From positions 496,001 through 560,000 of the forward strand of contig NZ_JAXIVS010000004.1 in assembly GCF_034259325.1 (NCBI RefSeq): a stretch of DNA of 64,000 bases. The letters run 5' to 3'. The DNA comes from Hyalangium ruber. GTDB lineage: Bacteria > Myxococcota > Myxococcia > Myxococcales > Myxococcaceae. Position numbers and translations under genes: made by a program. Every line of letters begins with the position of its first letter. The stretch's first letter is position 1. The notes beneath the pieces were generated by a model. That model saw only the letters and a list, made by a program, of their open reading frames with translations. It was not told where the DNA came from and did not search any database. Positions 1 to 7,959 of this stretch are shown one piece after another.

Positions 1-362
1 CGAGCGTCGATGATGTCCTGGGCGGACAGCGCGAGCACCATCTGATCCGGGTGACGTTCGATCTGCATCAGGACGGCATCGATGAGGCGCAGGGCCCGGT
101 GGGCATAGCGGCCCTGGTTCGCGGCGGGGTCCACCCAGATGGAGAAGAAGACGGCGCCGAGGTTGCCGGCGCGGGCCTTGCCGAGGTCCACGTGCCCCTC
201 GGTGACGGGCGTGTCGGAGCCGAGGTCGAAGCCCTCGTCCAGAAGACGCAGGGGCGTGTCCATGTGGCCATCGATGATCAGGGCCGACTCATGAACGGCG
301 CGGGCCTCTGACGCGGGAGCGCCCGCGAGCAGGAGGGCGGTGAGAAGGGCGGGGCTCAACAA
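1..362 (-). CDS. Membrane dipeptidase (peptidase M19), N-terminal part, cut by window start
   Basis: The reverse strand reads from a TTG at 362 (SD-like AAGGAGTCC just upstream) off the left edge without a stop, giving about 120 residues. After a short hydrophobic signal segment (LLTALLLAGAP) comes the zinc-binding HxD motif of renal-dipeptidase-like enzymes (IIDGHMDTP), then DLGKARAGNLGAVFFSIWV, typical of family M19. These enzymes are metal-dependent dipeptidases, usually exported or membrane-bound. The C-terminal zinc ligands lie outside the window, so catalytic completeness cannot be judged. It is divergent from the small gene at 588. The plus-strand ORF over the same bases is an antisense shadow. 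Confidence 0.85.
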   Translation of the reverse strand, partial: MLSPALLTALLLAGAPASEARAVHESALIIDGHMDTPLRLLDEGFDLGSDTPVTEGHVDLGKARAGNLGAVFFSIWVDPAANQGRYAHRALRLIDAVLMQIERHPDQMVLALSAQDIIDA

Positions 363-413
363 GCAGGACTCCTTCGAGGGTTGCGCGGCCTCCGATCTAT
401 CTCACAGGTTGAA

Positions 414-433
414 GAGTCCACGGCGGTGGACTC
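414..433. promoter_or_regulatory. Perfect 8-bp-arm palindrome in a divergent promoter region
   Basis: GAGTCCAC-GGCG-GTGGACTC lies 52 bp upstream of the M19 dipeptidase start and 155 bp upstream of the gene at 588. It could be an operator for either divergent gene or a hairpin in the dipeptidase leader. No T-tract follows, so it is not an obvious terminator. Confidence 0.3.
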
Positions 434-484
434 CCTTCGCACGAGCGTGGACGGGCTCCCGGTCTGCTCCGAGGGAAAGACCGT

Positions 485-500
485 TGGCACGGCGCCTGCT
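485..500 (+). promoter_or_regulatory. Candidate sigma-54 (-24/-12) promoter
   Basis: TGGCACGGCGCCTGCT matches the sigma-54 consensus TGGCACG-N4-TTGC(A/T) except for one base (CTGC for TTGC), with correct GG/GC spacing. It lies about 90 bp before the start of the small gene plus ComEA-like gene pair. Myxobacteria use sigma-54 promoters widely, but a single match in GC-rich DNA is weak evidence. No activator site was identified. Confidence 0.3.
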
Positions 501-587
501 CCAGGCGCGAGGGACCTCAGGCGGTCGAAGCCGGTGAGGCACCTCGCCGTGGTGGCGAGGGAGAGTGTGAAGGAGCGAGGTAGGAAG

Positions 588-839
588 ATGCTGACGGCAG
601 GAAAGCGGTTGGCGGTGTTCTCCATTCGGGAGGGCAAGGGCGGGAGCATCTGGGTGCGGGCGGGGAGCGCCTTCGTGAACAAGGACGGCTCGCTGAACGT
701 GCTGCTGGACGTGCTGCCCTTGGACGGGAAGCTGCACGTGCGCGAGGCGGCGGAGAAGCGCGACGGGGTGCAGGCGGGGGGCGGGCGCTACACCGCCGAG
801 GCGGGGCTGGAGTCGGAGCTCGTGGGAGGCCACTCGTGA
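588..839 (+). CDS. Conserved small hypothetical protein upstream of ComEA-like gene
   Basis: An 83-residue cytoplasmic protein. ATG at 588 was chosen because an SD-like GGAGCGAGG precedes it and the recognisable core starts there; the open frame extends further upstream but is unlike protein. The core has an alternating beta pattern with KDGSLNVLLDVLPLDGKLHV, resembling a small family of uncharacterised proteins of the form WVRxGxAxxNKDGSxNxxLDxLPxxG. No catalytic motif or membrane segment is visible. Its TGA overlaps the GTG of the next gene, so the two are probably translationally coupled. Function unknown. Confidence 0.7.
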   Translation: MLTAGKRLAVFSIREGKGGSIWVRAGSAFVNKDGSLNVLLDVLPLDGKLHVREAAEKRDGVQAGGGRYTAEAGLESELVGGHS

Positions 840-1204
840 GCGCGCGTGCGGTGATGGTGGCGTGGGGGATGGTGCTCGGGCTGGTGCTGCTGAGCCCTGG
901 GGTGGCGGAAGCGGGCCGAGGCCGCACGCAGTACTCGGGCGTGGTGAACCTGAACGAGGCCTCCGAGAAGGAGCTGGATCAACTGCCGGGCGTGGGGCTG
1001 AAGGCAGCCGAGAGCATCCTCGCCCACCGGCAGAAGCGGCCCTTCCAGCGCATCGAGGAGTTGGTGAAGGTGAAGGGCTTCGGGAAGAAGAAGGTGGAGA
1101 AGCTCAAGCCGTACCTGACCCTGACGGGACCCACGACCCTGAAGGCGGAGAAGCCCGACAACGCCTCGGACAAGCCGAAGAAGAAGCGGAAGTCGAGGCA
1201 CTGA
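836..1204 (+). CDS. ComEA-like helix-hairpin-helix protein (exported)
   Basis: A 122-residue protein with an N-terminal signal or anchor segment (about 5-26) followed by a ComEA-type tandem helix-hairpin-helix domain. It contains VNLNEASEKELDQLPGVG (first hairpin) and VKVKGFGKKKVEKLKPYL (second hairpin). In naturally competent bacteria ComEA binds incoming double-stranded DNA outside the inner membrane. The Lys/Arg-rich tail (about 105-122) could add nonspecific nucleic-acid contacts. The start is GTG at 836, overlapping the upstream stop. No other competence gene is nearby, so a role in DNA uptake is inferred from the family only; a general exported DNA-binding role is possible. Confidence 0.85.
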   Translation: MSARAVMVAWGMVLGLVLLSPGVAEAGRGRTQYSGVVNLNEASEKELDQLPGVGLKAAESILAHRQKRPFQRIEELVKVKGFGKKKVEKLKPYLTLTGPTTLKAEKPDNASDKPKKKRKSRH

Positions 1205-1218
1205 GCTCATGGCGAGCA

Positions 1219-1251
1219 GGCCGCTCCGGTGACATCCTGGCCGGAGCGGCC
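1219..1251 (+). terminator. Strong hairpin after the ComEA-like gene
   Basis: An 11-bp perfect stem (GGCCGCTCCGG / CCGGAGCGGCC) with an 11-base loop begins 15 bases after the ComEA-like stop. There is no U-tract, as is common in high-GC myxobacterial DNA. It probably ends or stabilises the upstream transcript. Confidence 0.55.
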
Positions 1252-1380
1252 CCATGGCTACGTCGGATTTTCCAAGGAATCCAGGGCATTACCTCACATC
1301 CAAGACACACTGCGTCATGACTTGGGGACCCAGCGCGGAGGTTTCCAACGTCCCAGGTCGTCTGATTGGTTGCTCCACGG

Positions 1381-1398
1381 CTTGCCCTTCATGGCAAG
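1381..1398. promoter_or_regulatory. Candidate MarR operator
   Basis: CTTGCC-N6-GGCAAG is an 18-bp inverted repeat 49 bp upstream of the MarR-family gene. MarR dimers commonly bind 16-20 bp imperfect palindromes and repress their own promoters, so size and position suit autoregulation. No -35/-10 pair was clear. Confidence 0.4.
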
Positions 1399-1446
1399 TC
1401 GGTCGATGTTCTCGGTGAGTCCGAGGTCAGTCCGCGCTAGAACCTC

Positions 1447-2037
1447 GTGATGGGCGACACGGAGGCGGAGTTGAAGGAAACGGAATCCACCAAGGAGCTG
1501 GATGAGGGCATCGAGCCAGCACTGGCCACGCAGGACAAACCGCGCGGCCCTCAGCTCGGAGAGGTCCTCGACTTCATGCGGCTCCTGTGGGCCGTGGACC
1601 ATGGCCTCCAGTCCACCTCCAAGCGGATGGAGTCGAGCCTGGGAGTCACCGGTCCGCAGCGGCTGGTGCTCCGATTGGTAGGACGCTTCCCGGGAATCAC
1701 CGCCGGCACGCTCGCGCAGATCCTCCACGTCCACCCCAGCACGCTGACCGGAGTGCTCAAGCGGCTGGAGAAGCGCGGCCTGCTCGAGCGCAAGGCCGAT
1801 CCACTCGACGGGCGCAAGGCGCTCTTCGCCCTCACCGATGCGGGACGAGAGCTCGATGTGCCCTCCACGGGAACGGTGGAGTCGGCTGTCCAGCGCGTGC
1901 TCTCGAAGATGACCCGGGCGCGCATCCTCCATACCCAGGACGTCCTCACCGCGCTCGCCGAGGAATTGGGCGGTAACCCCACCTCGGCCGACCCCTCGGC
2001 TGCCTCCTCGGCCCGCCGGCCGATTGCCCCCCGCTGA
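1447..2037 (+). CDS. MarR-family transcriptional regulator
   Basis: A 196-residue winged-helix regulator. The wHTH core runs about residues 40-145: VTGPQRLVLRLVGRFPGI, then LAQILHVHPSTLTGVLKRLE (recognition helix), then the wing KRGLLERKADPLDGRKALF, the DxRxxx-type MarR wing. The N-terminal 35 and C-terminal 25 residues are low complexity. GTG at 1447 is directly followed by ATG at 1450; either could be the start. A palindrome at 1381-1398 is a plausible operator. MarR proteins usually repress efflux, stress or catabolic genes in response to small aromatics. No obvious target lies alongside except the downstream DUF4175 gene, 155 bp away. Confidence 0.88.
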   Translation: MMGDTEAELKETESTKELDEGIEPALATQDKPRGPQLGEVLDFMRLLWAVDHGLQSTSKRMESSLGVTGPQRLVLRLVGRFPGITAGTLAQILHVHPSTLTGVLKRLEKRGLLERKADPLDGRKALFALTDAGRELDVPSTGTVESAVQRVLSKMTRARILHTQDVLTALAEELGGNPTSADPSAASSARRPIAPR

Positions 2038-2192
2038 ACGCTCGCCCAGCCCGGCCTTCCACCGCTCGACAGAGCCCTCGACGGATCGAGGCCCTGTCGC
2101 GATGTGGGCCGCGCGCGCGGGGCCAGCTTGCTACAGAATTGGGAAATAGGCGGCCCACCTGCGGGTTGCCTCGCCATTGAGCGGACGAGCCA

Positions 2193-5100
2193 GTGAACCT
2201 CGAAACCCCGCAGACCCCAGGCCCGGAACTCCCACCTCCCCCTCCTCCCACGCCACCGGCACCGGCCTCCCGTCGGGTCCCGTCGCATGGGCGCGAGGTG
2301 CAGGCCCTCCTTGACGCCGTGCGCGCCCGCCAGCGGCGGCAGCTCTGGCTGGAAGGCGGCATGCTCGGCGTGGGCGCCCTCCTGGTGCTGGGCCTGGCCG
2401 GTGGCTTCCTCGGGCTCGTCGCTCCGGGCCTCTCCCGGTGGGTGCTGCTGCTGGCGCCCCTGGTGGGCGTGGCCGTGGCGTGTACCCTGGGCCTCTTCCT
2501 GTCCCGGCGCATGGTGGGCGACGACGTCCGCACGGCGCGGCTGGTGGGAACGCGGCGGCCGGAGCTCTCCCTGGACGTGCTCGCCGCGGTGGAGCTCACC
2601 GGGAAGAACGGACCGGAGCACCACTCGGAGGCGCTCGTCGGCGCCTTCCTGGAGCAGATGGATTGGCGGGCGCGGCAGGTCGACCCCGCCGACGTGGTGG
2701 ACGGCAAGCGCTTGCGGCGCGCGGGCCAGGTGCTGGGCGCCCTCGTCCTGGCGACGGTGGTGGCCCTGGCGCTCGCGGGAGGCCGCTGGCGCGAGGGCGT
2801 GGCGAAGGCCTGGGAGGCGACCGTCAAGGCCGCTCCCACCGCTCAGCGCGAGCCCATCACTGGCGACATCGAGCTGACGTACCGCTACCCCGCCTACACG
2901 GGGCTCACGCCGCGCACGGTGGCGGGCACCAACGGTGAGGTGAGCGCGCCAGCCGGCACCGAGGTGGTGCTCAAGACGCGCTCGGACCGCGAGGTGGAGC
3001 GCGCCGAGCTGGTCGTCAACGGCGAGGCGCTGCCGCTCAAGGTCGAGGGCCTGCGCGAGCTGACGGGCTCCTTCGTGGCGAAGAAGGGTGGCCACTACCA
3101 CTTCGTCTTCCACCGCGAGGGCAGCGACCCGGTGGTGGGGCCGGACATCCCCGTCAACGTCGACGTGGACGCGCCGCCCCAGGTGGCGCTGCTCACCCCG
3201 GCCGCGGAGCTGGAGGTGGATCCGGGCCAGAAGGTGACGCTCAAGTTCGAGGCCACCGATGACTATGGCCTGGGCGAGGTGGCGCTGGTGTTCCGCACTC
3301 CCGGCGCGCAGCAGGAGACGCGCGTGCCGCTGCCGCGCGAGGACGGCCGCCGCAACCGGGGCACCTACACGTGGGACCTGGGCACCTTGAAGGTGAAGCC
3401 GGGCGACCGCATCACCTACTACGTCGAGGCGCGGGACAACGACGCGGTGGAGGGCCCCAAGAAGGGCGTCAGCCGCACGCAGATGCTGCGCATCTACAGC
3501 GCCGCCGAGCACCGCCGCGCCGCGCTGCAGAAGGCCGAGGCGCTCTGGGGCCGGCTGGTGGACCACCTGGCCGATCGGCTCGAGGGCTCGGACCGGGAGA
3601 AGGAGAAGACTCCCGAGAGCATCACCGCGGGCCAGAAGGTGGACGCCAGCGGACAGCAGCTCGTGGGGGACATGCGCACGCTGGCCACGGAGCTGTCGCG
3701 CGAGCGCGACGCGCCCCAGGAGCTCGTCGCGGCGCTGGCCAACATCGCCGATGGCATGTCGAAGAAGATCACCACCACGGCGGACTTCCGCCGCCTCTAC
3801 CTGCGCACCCAGAAGCAGCGCGGCGAGGACTTCGGCACCGGTACGCGGCTGACGGCGGCGGTGAACGACGAAATCACCGAGACGGAGAAGCACATCCTCT
3901 ACCTGGAGTCGCTGCTGGATCGGCACAAGCTGGACGCGCTCAAGGAGATGGCCGAGGAGCTCAACGGCGAGCGCCGGGAGCTGGCGCGGCTCATCGAGCA
4001 GTACAAGGCCAGCCCCACCGACGCGGCCCGCCAGGAGGTGCTGCAGCAGATCCAGCAGCTGCGCGAGCGCATGGCGCAGCTGATGCAGCGCATGGCGGAG
4101 ATGCGCAAGGGCATCCGCGACGAGCACCTCAACTCCGAGGCCCTGGCGGAGATGATGAAGGACCAGGACGTCTCCAGCGCGCTGGACGACGTGGAAAAGC
4201 TGATGCGCGAGGGCAAGGCGGACGAGGCGCTGGCCAAGCTGCAAGAGCTGTCCATGCAGATGGACGAGATGATGCAGGGCCTGAACAAGGCGCAGGAGGA
4301 GTTCGGCGGCGAGCAGTACCCGGAGCTGGCGGGCAAGTTCGGCAAGTTCATGGACGACCTGCAGAAGACGATGCAGGAGCAGCAGCAGGTGGCCGACGCC
4401 ACCAAGCAGCTGCGCGACAAGGCCCGCAACCAGAACAAGGAGCGCCTGAGCGAGAAGGGCCAGAAGATGAAGGAAGACCTGCTGCGCCAGGTGGAGCAGG
4501 TGCAGAAGGACTACCAGGAGCTCAAGCCGGAGCAGCTGCACCGGCGCGCGGCGGGCACCATGGCCGAGGCGCAGGCGGAGCTGGAGAACCTCAAGAACGC
4601 GCTGAAGTCGGACGCCTTCGACCTGGCGGCGGACGCGGCCCAGCGCTCCGAGGACATGGCACAGCAGCTGGCGGCGATGGGCGAGCACCAGCGCAAGCTG
4701 GACGAGATGTTCGGCAACCCCGCGGACGCGCGAGAGCAGTCGGCGGAGCTGGCCGACAAGCTCAACCGCGACGCGAAGACGGTTCAGGAGGTGAGCCAGA
4801 AGCTGCAGTCGCTCTTCCCGGAGCCGGGCTCTCAGCTGGGGCCACAGGAGCGCCAGCAGCTGCAGCAGCTCTCCGAGCGGCAGGGCCAGCTGGAGCAGCA
4901 GGCTCAGGGCTTGCGCCAGCAGATGGAGGAGATGCAGCAGATGGCGCCCGTCTTCGGCCAGGAGGCCGGAGAGCAGATGGAGGAGATCGGCCAGCGCATG
5001 GGCGAGGCGGCTCAGCGCATGGAAGGCAAGGACCCCGGGCGCGGCTACGGGCAGCAGCAGGCGGCGATGGAGGGCCTGCGGCGCTTCCAGCAGCAGATGA

Positions 5101-5327
5101 AGGAGAGCCAGCAGGGCCAGGGCCGTGGCGGGCTGCCGCTGCCGATGGGGATGGGTGGGCGCCGTGAGGGCAACGGCGACCCCCGAGACAAGGTGGAGCT
5201 GCCGGACGAAGACGCCTTCCAGGCGCCCAAGGAGTTCCGCAAGGACCTGCTGGACGCGATGAAGCAGGGGGCGCCCGAACGTTACCGGGAGCAGGTGAAG
5301 CGCTACTACGAGGAGCTGGTGAAGTGA
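2193..5327 (+). CDS. DUF4175 membrane protein with long Gln/Glu-rich coiled coil
   Basis: A 1044-residue protein starting at GTG 2193. After a Pro-rich N-terminus, paired membrane helices (about 50-75 and 80-103) and a third near 183-201 anchor it. Residues about 220-420 form two beta-sandwich, Ig-like stretches. Residues 430-990 are a long charged, Gln-rich coiled coil with repeated QQL, MQRMAEM and QEQQQ patterns. This is the DUF4175 architecture, whose function is unknown. Such genes are often linked to MoxR-DUF58-vWA loci; here that locus lies 35 kb away (37.9-41.9 kb). The stop overlaps the GTG of the peptidase-MA gene, so the two are probably one operon. Confidence 0.8.
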   Translation: MNLETPQTPGPELPPPPPPTPPAPASRRVPSHGREVQALLDAVRARQRRQLWLEGGMLGVGALLVLGLAGGFLGLVAPGLSRWVLLLAPLVGVAVACTLGLFLSRRMVGDDVRTARLVGTRRPELSLDVLAAVELTGKNGPEHHSEALVGAFLEQMDWRARQVDPADVVDGKRLRRAGQVLGALVLATVVALALAGGRWREGVAKAWEATVKAAPTAQREPITGDIELTYRYPAYTGLTPRTVAGTNGEVSAPAGTEVVLKTRSDREVERAELVVNGEALPLKVEGLRELTGSFVAKKGGHYHFVFHREGSDPVVGPDIPVNVDVDAPPQVALLTPAAELEVDPGQKVTLKFEATDDYGLGEVALVFRTPGAQQETRVPLPREDGRRNRGTYTWDLGTLKVKPGDRITYYVEARDNDAVEGPKKGVSRTQMLRIYSAAEHRRAALQKAEALWGRLVDHLADRLEGSDREKEKTPESITAGQKVDASGQQLVGDMRTLATELSRERDAPQELVAALANIADGMSKKITTTADFRRLYLRTQKQRGEDFGTGTRLTAAVNDEITETEKHILYLESLLDRHKLDALKEMAEELNGERRELARLIEQYKASPTDAARQEVLQQIQQLRERMAQLMQRMAEMRKGIRDEHLNSEALAEMMKDQDVSSALDDVEKLMREGKADEALAKLQELSMQMDEMMQGLNKAQEEFGGEQYPELAGKFGKFMDDLQKTMQEQQQVADATKQLRDKARNQNKERLSEKGQKMKEDLLRQVEQVQKDYQELKPEQLHRRAAGTMAEAQAELENLKNALKSDAFDLAADAAQRSEDMAQQLAAMGEHQRKLDEMFGNPADAREQSAELADKLNRDAKTVQEVSQKLQSLFPEPGSQLGPQERQQLQQLSERQGQLEQQAQGLRQQMEEMQQMAPVFGQEAGEQMEEIGQRMGEAAQRMEGKDPGRGYGQQQAAMEGLRRFQQQMKESQQGQGRGGLPLPMGMGGRREGNGDPRDKVELPDEDAFQAPKEFRKDLLDAMKQGAPERYREQVKRYYEELVK

Positions 5328-7078
5328 CGCGCAACCTGGACACCTATCCGCGCATGGCGCGACGGGTCATCGCCCCCGTGCTGTCGCTGTTCCTCGCGCT
5401 GGCCGTACTGCCTGCGCGGGCCGACGAGCGCAGCGAGGCCAAGGAGCGGCTGGAGAAGCTGGAGCAGGCGCTGGACTCCTGGGACGTGCCAGGAGCCAAG
5501 CGGGAGCTCGGAGAGCTGGAGCAACTCCTGCCCGAGGGCGTCGAACCGCTGAAGTACTTCCACGGCCGCATCGCCTTCGAGGAGGGCCGCTACGAAGAGG
5601 CGGTGGAGTTCCTGCAAGAGGCGAAGGTAGAGGACAAGCCGGGCAGCTACCTGCGGCTGGCGAAGGAGACGCGCGCCATCTTCAAGAACCACGCGCGCGC
5701 CGAGAGCGACCACTTCATCTTCTTCTACCCGAAGGGCAAGGACGAGATCCTCGTGCCCTACGCGATGGAGACGCTGGAGGCCATCTACCGGTCGATGGTG
5801 GAGGACATGGGATGGACGCCACCGGGCGGCAAGGTGCGCGTGGAGGTGGTGAACAACGCGCGCGAGCTGTCCAAGGTGAGCACGCTCACCTACGAGCAGA
5901 TCCAGACGACGGGCACCATCGCCATCTGCAAGTTCAGCAAGATCATGGTCACGAGCCCCAAGGCGGTGGCGCGGGGCTATGACTGGCAGGACACGCTGGC
6001 GCACGAGTACGTGCATCTGGTGGTGAGCCAGATGAGCCGCAACAACGTGCCCATCTGGCTGCACGAGGGGCTGGCGAAGTTCCTCGAGTCGCGGTGGCGG
6101 GGCCAGGGCGGCCAGGCGATGACGCCGGCGATGATGGCGCTGCTGGGCAAGCGGGTGCGGGCCGACACGCTGGTGCCGTTCGAGAAGATGCACCCGTCGA
6201 TCGCCATGCTGCCCACGGCGGAGGACGCGGCGCTGGCGTTCGCCGAGGTCTATTACGCCATCGACTATGTCCACCAGACGAAGGGCACCAACGGGCTGCG
6301 CACCATCGTGCAGGAGATGCGCAACGGGCTGACGGACCGCAAGGCGGTGGAGGCGGCCACGGGCATGCCGTTCGGCCTCTTCGAGAAGTCGTGGCTCTCG
6401 CACATCAGGAAGCAGAACTTCCCCAAGGAGCTGCTGCCTCGCGACGAGGTGGTGCTCAAGGAGCACGCCAAGGAGAAGGACGACGCGAAGAAGGGACGTG
6501 AAATCTCCTTCGGCGACTTCATCGAGGTGACGGAGGTGCCGGCGCGCAAGTTCGCGCACCTGGGCGAGCTCCTGCGTGAGCGCAAGCGCATCAAGGCCGC
6601 GGCGGCGGAGTACGCCAAGGCGCACCAGCTCGTCGGGGACAAGTACGAGTCGGTGTCGAACAAGTACGCCTTGGCGCTCCTGGAGCTGAAGCGGCTGGAT
6701 GAGGCGGAGCAGGTGCTGCGCGGCTCGCTGCGGGTACACCCGGGCTCGCCGCAGACGAACGTCCACCTGGGCCGGCTCATGCTGTTCCGCAAGGACTACG
6801 AGAAGTCGAAGGCGGCCTACCTGGAGGCGCTGGCCTCCAACCCGTTCGACCCGGAGATCCACGTGGCGCTCACGCGCATCCACGACTCCCTGGGAGAGAC
6901 GGCGCTGGCCTCGCGCACCCGCGAGGCGGCCGTGCTGCTCACGGGCATGAAGACCAATCAGATCAACCAGGTGGCCGTGGGCTTCCTGGGCAGCCCCGAG
7001 CAACTGTCCGAGGTGAACGTCCCCACTCCCGCGGACACCCCGCCCGCCGAGGCCCAGAAGAAGGACGGCGGCCAGTAG
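5324..7078 (+). CDS. Exported peptidase-MA-like metallohydrolase with TPR repeats
   Basis: A 584-residue protein. GTG 5324 overlaps the previous stop; ATG 5354 is an alternative start that places the signal peptide (MARRVIAPVLSLFLALAVLPARA) at the N-terminus. A central gluzincin-type domain has HExxH (AHEYVHLVV) and a downstream HEGLAKFLESRW carrying the probable third zinc ligand. TPR-like helices flank it, at about residues 40-120 and 400-540 (YAKAHQLVGDKY, DEAEQVLRGSLRVHP). The active-site motif is intact, so a periplasmic or outer-membrane protease is likely. Overlap with the DUF4175 gene suggests joint work in the cell envelope. Confidence 0.82.
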   Translation: MTRNLDTYPRMARRVIAPVLSLFLALAVLPARADERSEAKERLEKLEQALDSWDVPGAKRELGELEQLLPEGVEPLKYFHGRIAFEEGRYEEAVEFLQEAKVEDKPGSYLRLAKETRAIFKNHARAESDHFIFFYPKGKDEILVPYAMETLEAIYRSMVEDMGWTPPGGKVRVEVVNNARELSKVSTLTYEQIQTTGTIAICKFSKIMVTSPKAVARGYDWQDTLAHEYVHLVVSQMSRNNVPIWLHEGLAKFLESRWRGQGGQAMTPAMMALLGKRVRADTLVPFEKMHPSIAMLPTAEDAALAFAEVYYAIDYVHQTKGTNGLRTIVQEMRNGLTDRKAVEAATGMPFGLFEKSWLSHIRKQNFPKELLPRDEVVLKEHAKEKDDAKKGREISFGDFIEVTEVPARKFAHLGELLRERKRIKAAAAEYAKAHQLVGDKYESVSNKYALALLELKRLDEAEQVLRGSLRVHPGSPQTNVHLGRLMLFRKDYEKSKAAYLEALASNPFDPEIHVALTRIHDSLGETALASRTREAAVLLTGMKTNQINQVAVGFLGSPEQLSEVNVPTPADTPPAEAQKKDGGQ

Positions 7079-7090
7079 GAAGAAGGCGCT

Positions 7091-7122
7091 GGGCTCACCG
7101 TGGCCGTTCGCCCGGTGAGCCC
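7091..7122 (+). terminator. Hairpin after the DUF4175/peptidase-MA operon
   Basis: A 10-bp perfect stem (GGGCTCACCG / CGGTGAGCCC) with a 12-base loop starts 13 bases after the peptidase stop. There is no U-tract. Likely a transcript end or RNA-stabilising hairpin. Confidence 0.5.
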
Positions 7123-7195
7123 CCAGCCATCCGAGCTTGCGCAAGGCGGCGGTTCGCTCCTCCAGCGGTGGCTAGTTTGAGCCCCGGGGGAGCCA

Positions 7196-7624
7196 ATGAC
7201 GTTCAGCCACTGGGTCGTCCTGGCCGGACAGGTGATGGAGGCCGTCGGGGTCGCCGTAATGGTCCTCGGCGCCGTCCTGTCGCTGGTGTTGCTCGCCCTG
7301 CGTGGCAGGCGTCCGGCGGCGGTGAGTCCCTATCGGCAGTTCAGGCAGGACCTGGGGCGGGCCATCCTGCTGGGCCTCGAGTTCCTCGTGGCGGCGGACA
7401 TCATCCGCACGGTCAGCGAGAAGCCGACGCTCGAGGGCGTGGTGGTGCTGGGCCTCATCGTGGTCATCCGAACGTTCCTCAGCTTCACGCTCACGGTGGA
7501 GCTCGAGGGCCAGTGGCCCTGGCAACGCCCCCCCGAGCACGAGGAAGCCCGAGGGCGCCCATCCTCGTCAGCACACCCTCGGGCTCGCGAGACGCTCGAT
7601 CGCGAGCATCCCGCGGAGCATTGA
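7196..7624 (+). CDS. DUF1622 inner-membrane protein
   Basis: A 142-residue protein with three predicted membrane helices (about 8-36, 57-75, 82-100). It carries the hallmark DUF1622 stretches: YRQFRQDLGRAILLGLEFLV, ADIIRTV, and a final IRTFLSFTLTVELEGQWPW. The tail after residue 105 is polar and probably cytoplasmic. The family is widespread and uncharacterised. It is convergent with the small lipoprotein gene, whose stop abuts its own. Confidence 0.85.
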   Translation: MTFSHWVVLAGQVMEAVGVAVMVLGAVLSLVLLALRGRRPAAVSPYRQFRQDLGRAILLGLEFLVAADIIRTVSEKPTLEGVVVLGLIVVIRTFLSFTLTVELEGQWPWQRPPEHEEARGRPSSSAHPRARETLDREHPAEH

Positions 7625-7891
7625 TCAGCGGACCTCGGGGCAGTCCCAGGTGTAGTTGGTTCGGCAGGTGCAGACGTAGTCGGACCAGATTCCGTCCGTG
7701 CAGTTCTGGGTCTTGCCTGGCGTCAGACACCGCGTCCCTTCATGGTTCCAACAGTACGGGAGCAGTGCGGGCGGACCGGCCTGCTCCACCTGGCGCTCCT
7801 GGAGCTCCTCCGGAGTCTCCGAGGTGTCCACGGTGCCACCACAGGCCACCAGACCGAGGGAAAGCCAGAACGCCGCGAGAGTACGTCGCAT
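7625..7891 (-). CDS. Small Cys-rich lipoprotein
   Basis: An 88-residue protein starting at ATG 7891, with an SD (GGAGG) spaced 6-7 bases upstream; the open frame extends slightly further. It has a lipoprotein signal peptide (MRRTLAAFWLSLGLVACGG, lipobox LVAC). The mature part has six further cysteines in the C-terminal 45 residues (YCWN, RCLT, NCTD, VCTCR, DCPEV), suggesting a small disulfide-bonded, surface-exposed domain. No known family was recognised. Small Cys-rich lipoproteins are common in myxobacteria. Confidence 0.75.
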   Translation of the reverse strand: MRRTLAAFWLSLGLVACGGTVDTSETPEELQERQVEQAGPPALLPYCWNHEGTRCLTPGKTQNCTDGIWSDYVCTCRTNYTWDCPEVR

Positions 7892-7959
7892 ATGAAACCT
7901 CCAGGAGATGCCCACACAGGGCGGACCGCTTCGCGAGCCTACCGCACGTCAATTGCACA

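Noticed and set aside
1551-4688. 1045-codon open frame on the minus strand
   Set aside because: Antisense shadow of the MarR and DUF4175 genes: Leu/His/Arg-rich composition with no domain; caused by high third-position GC.
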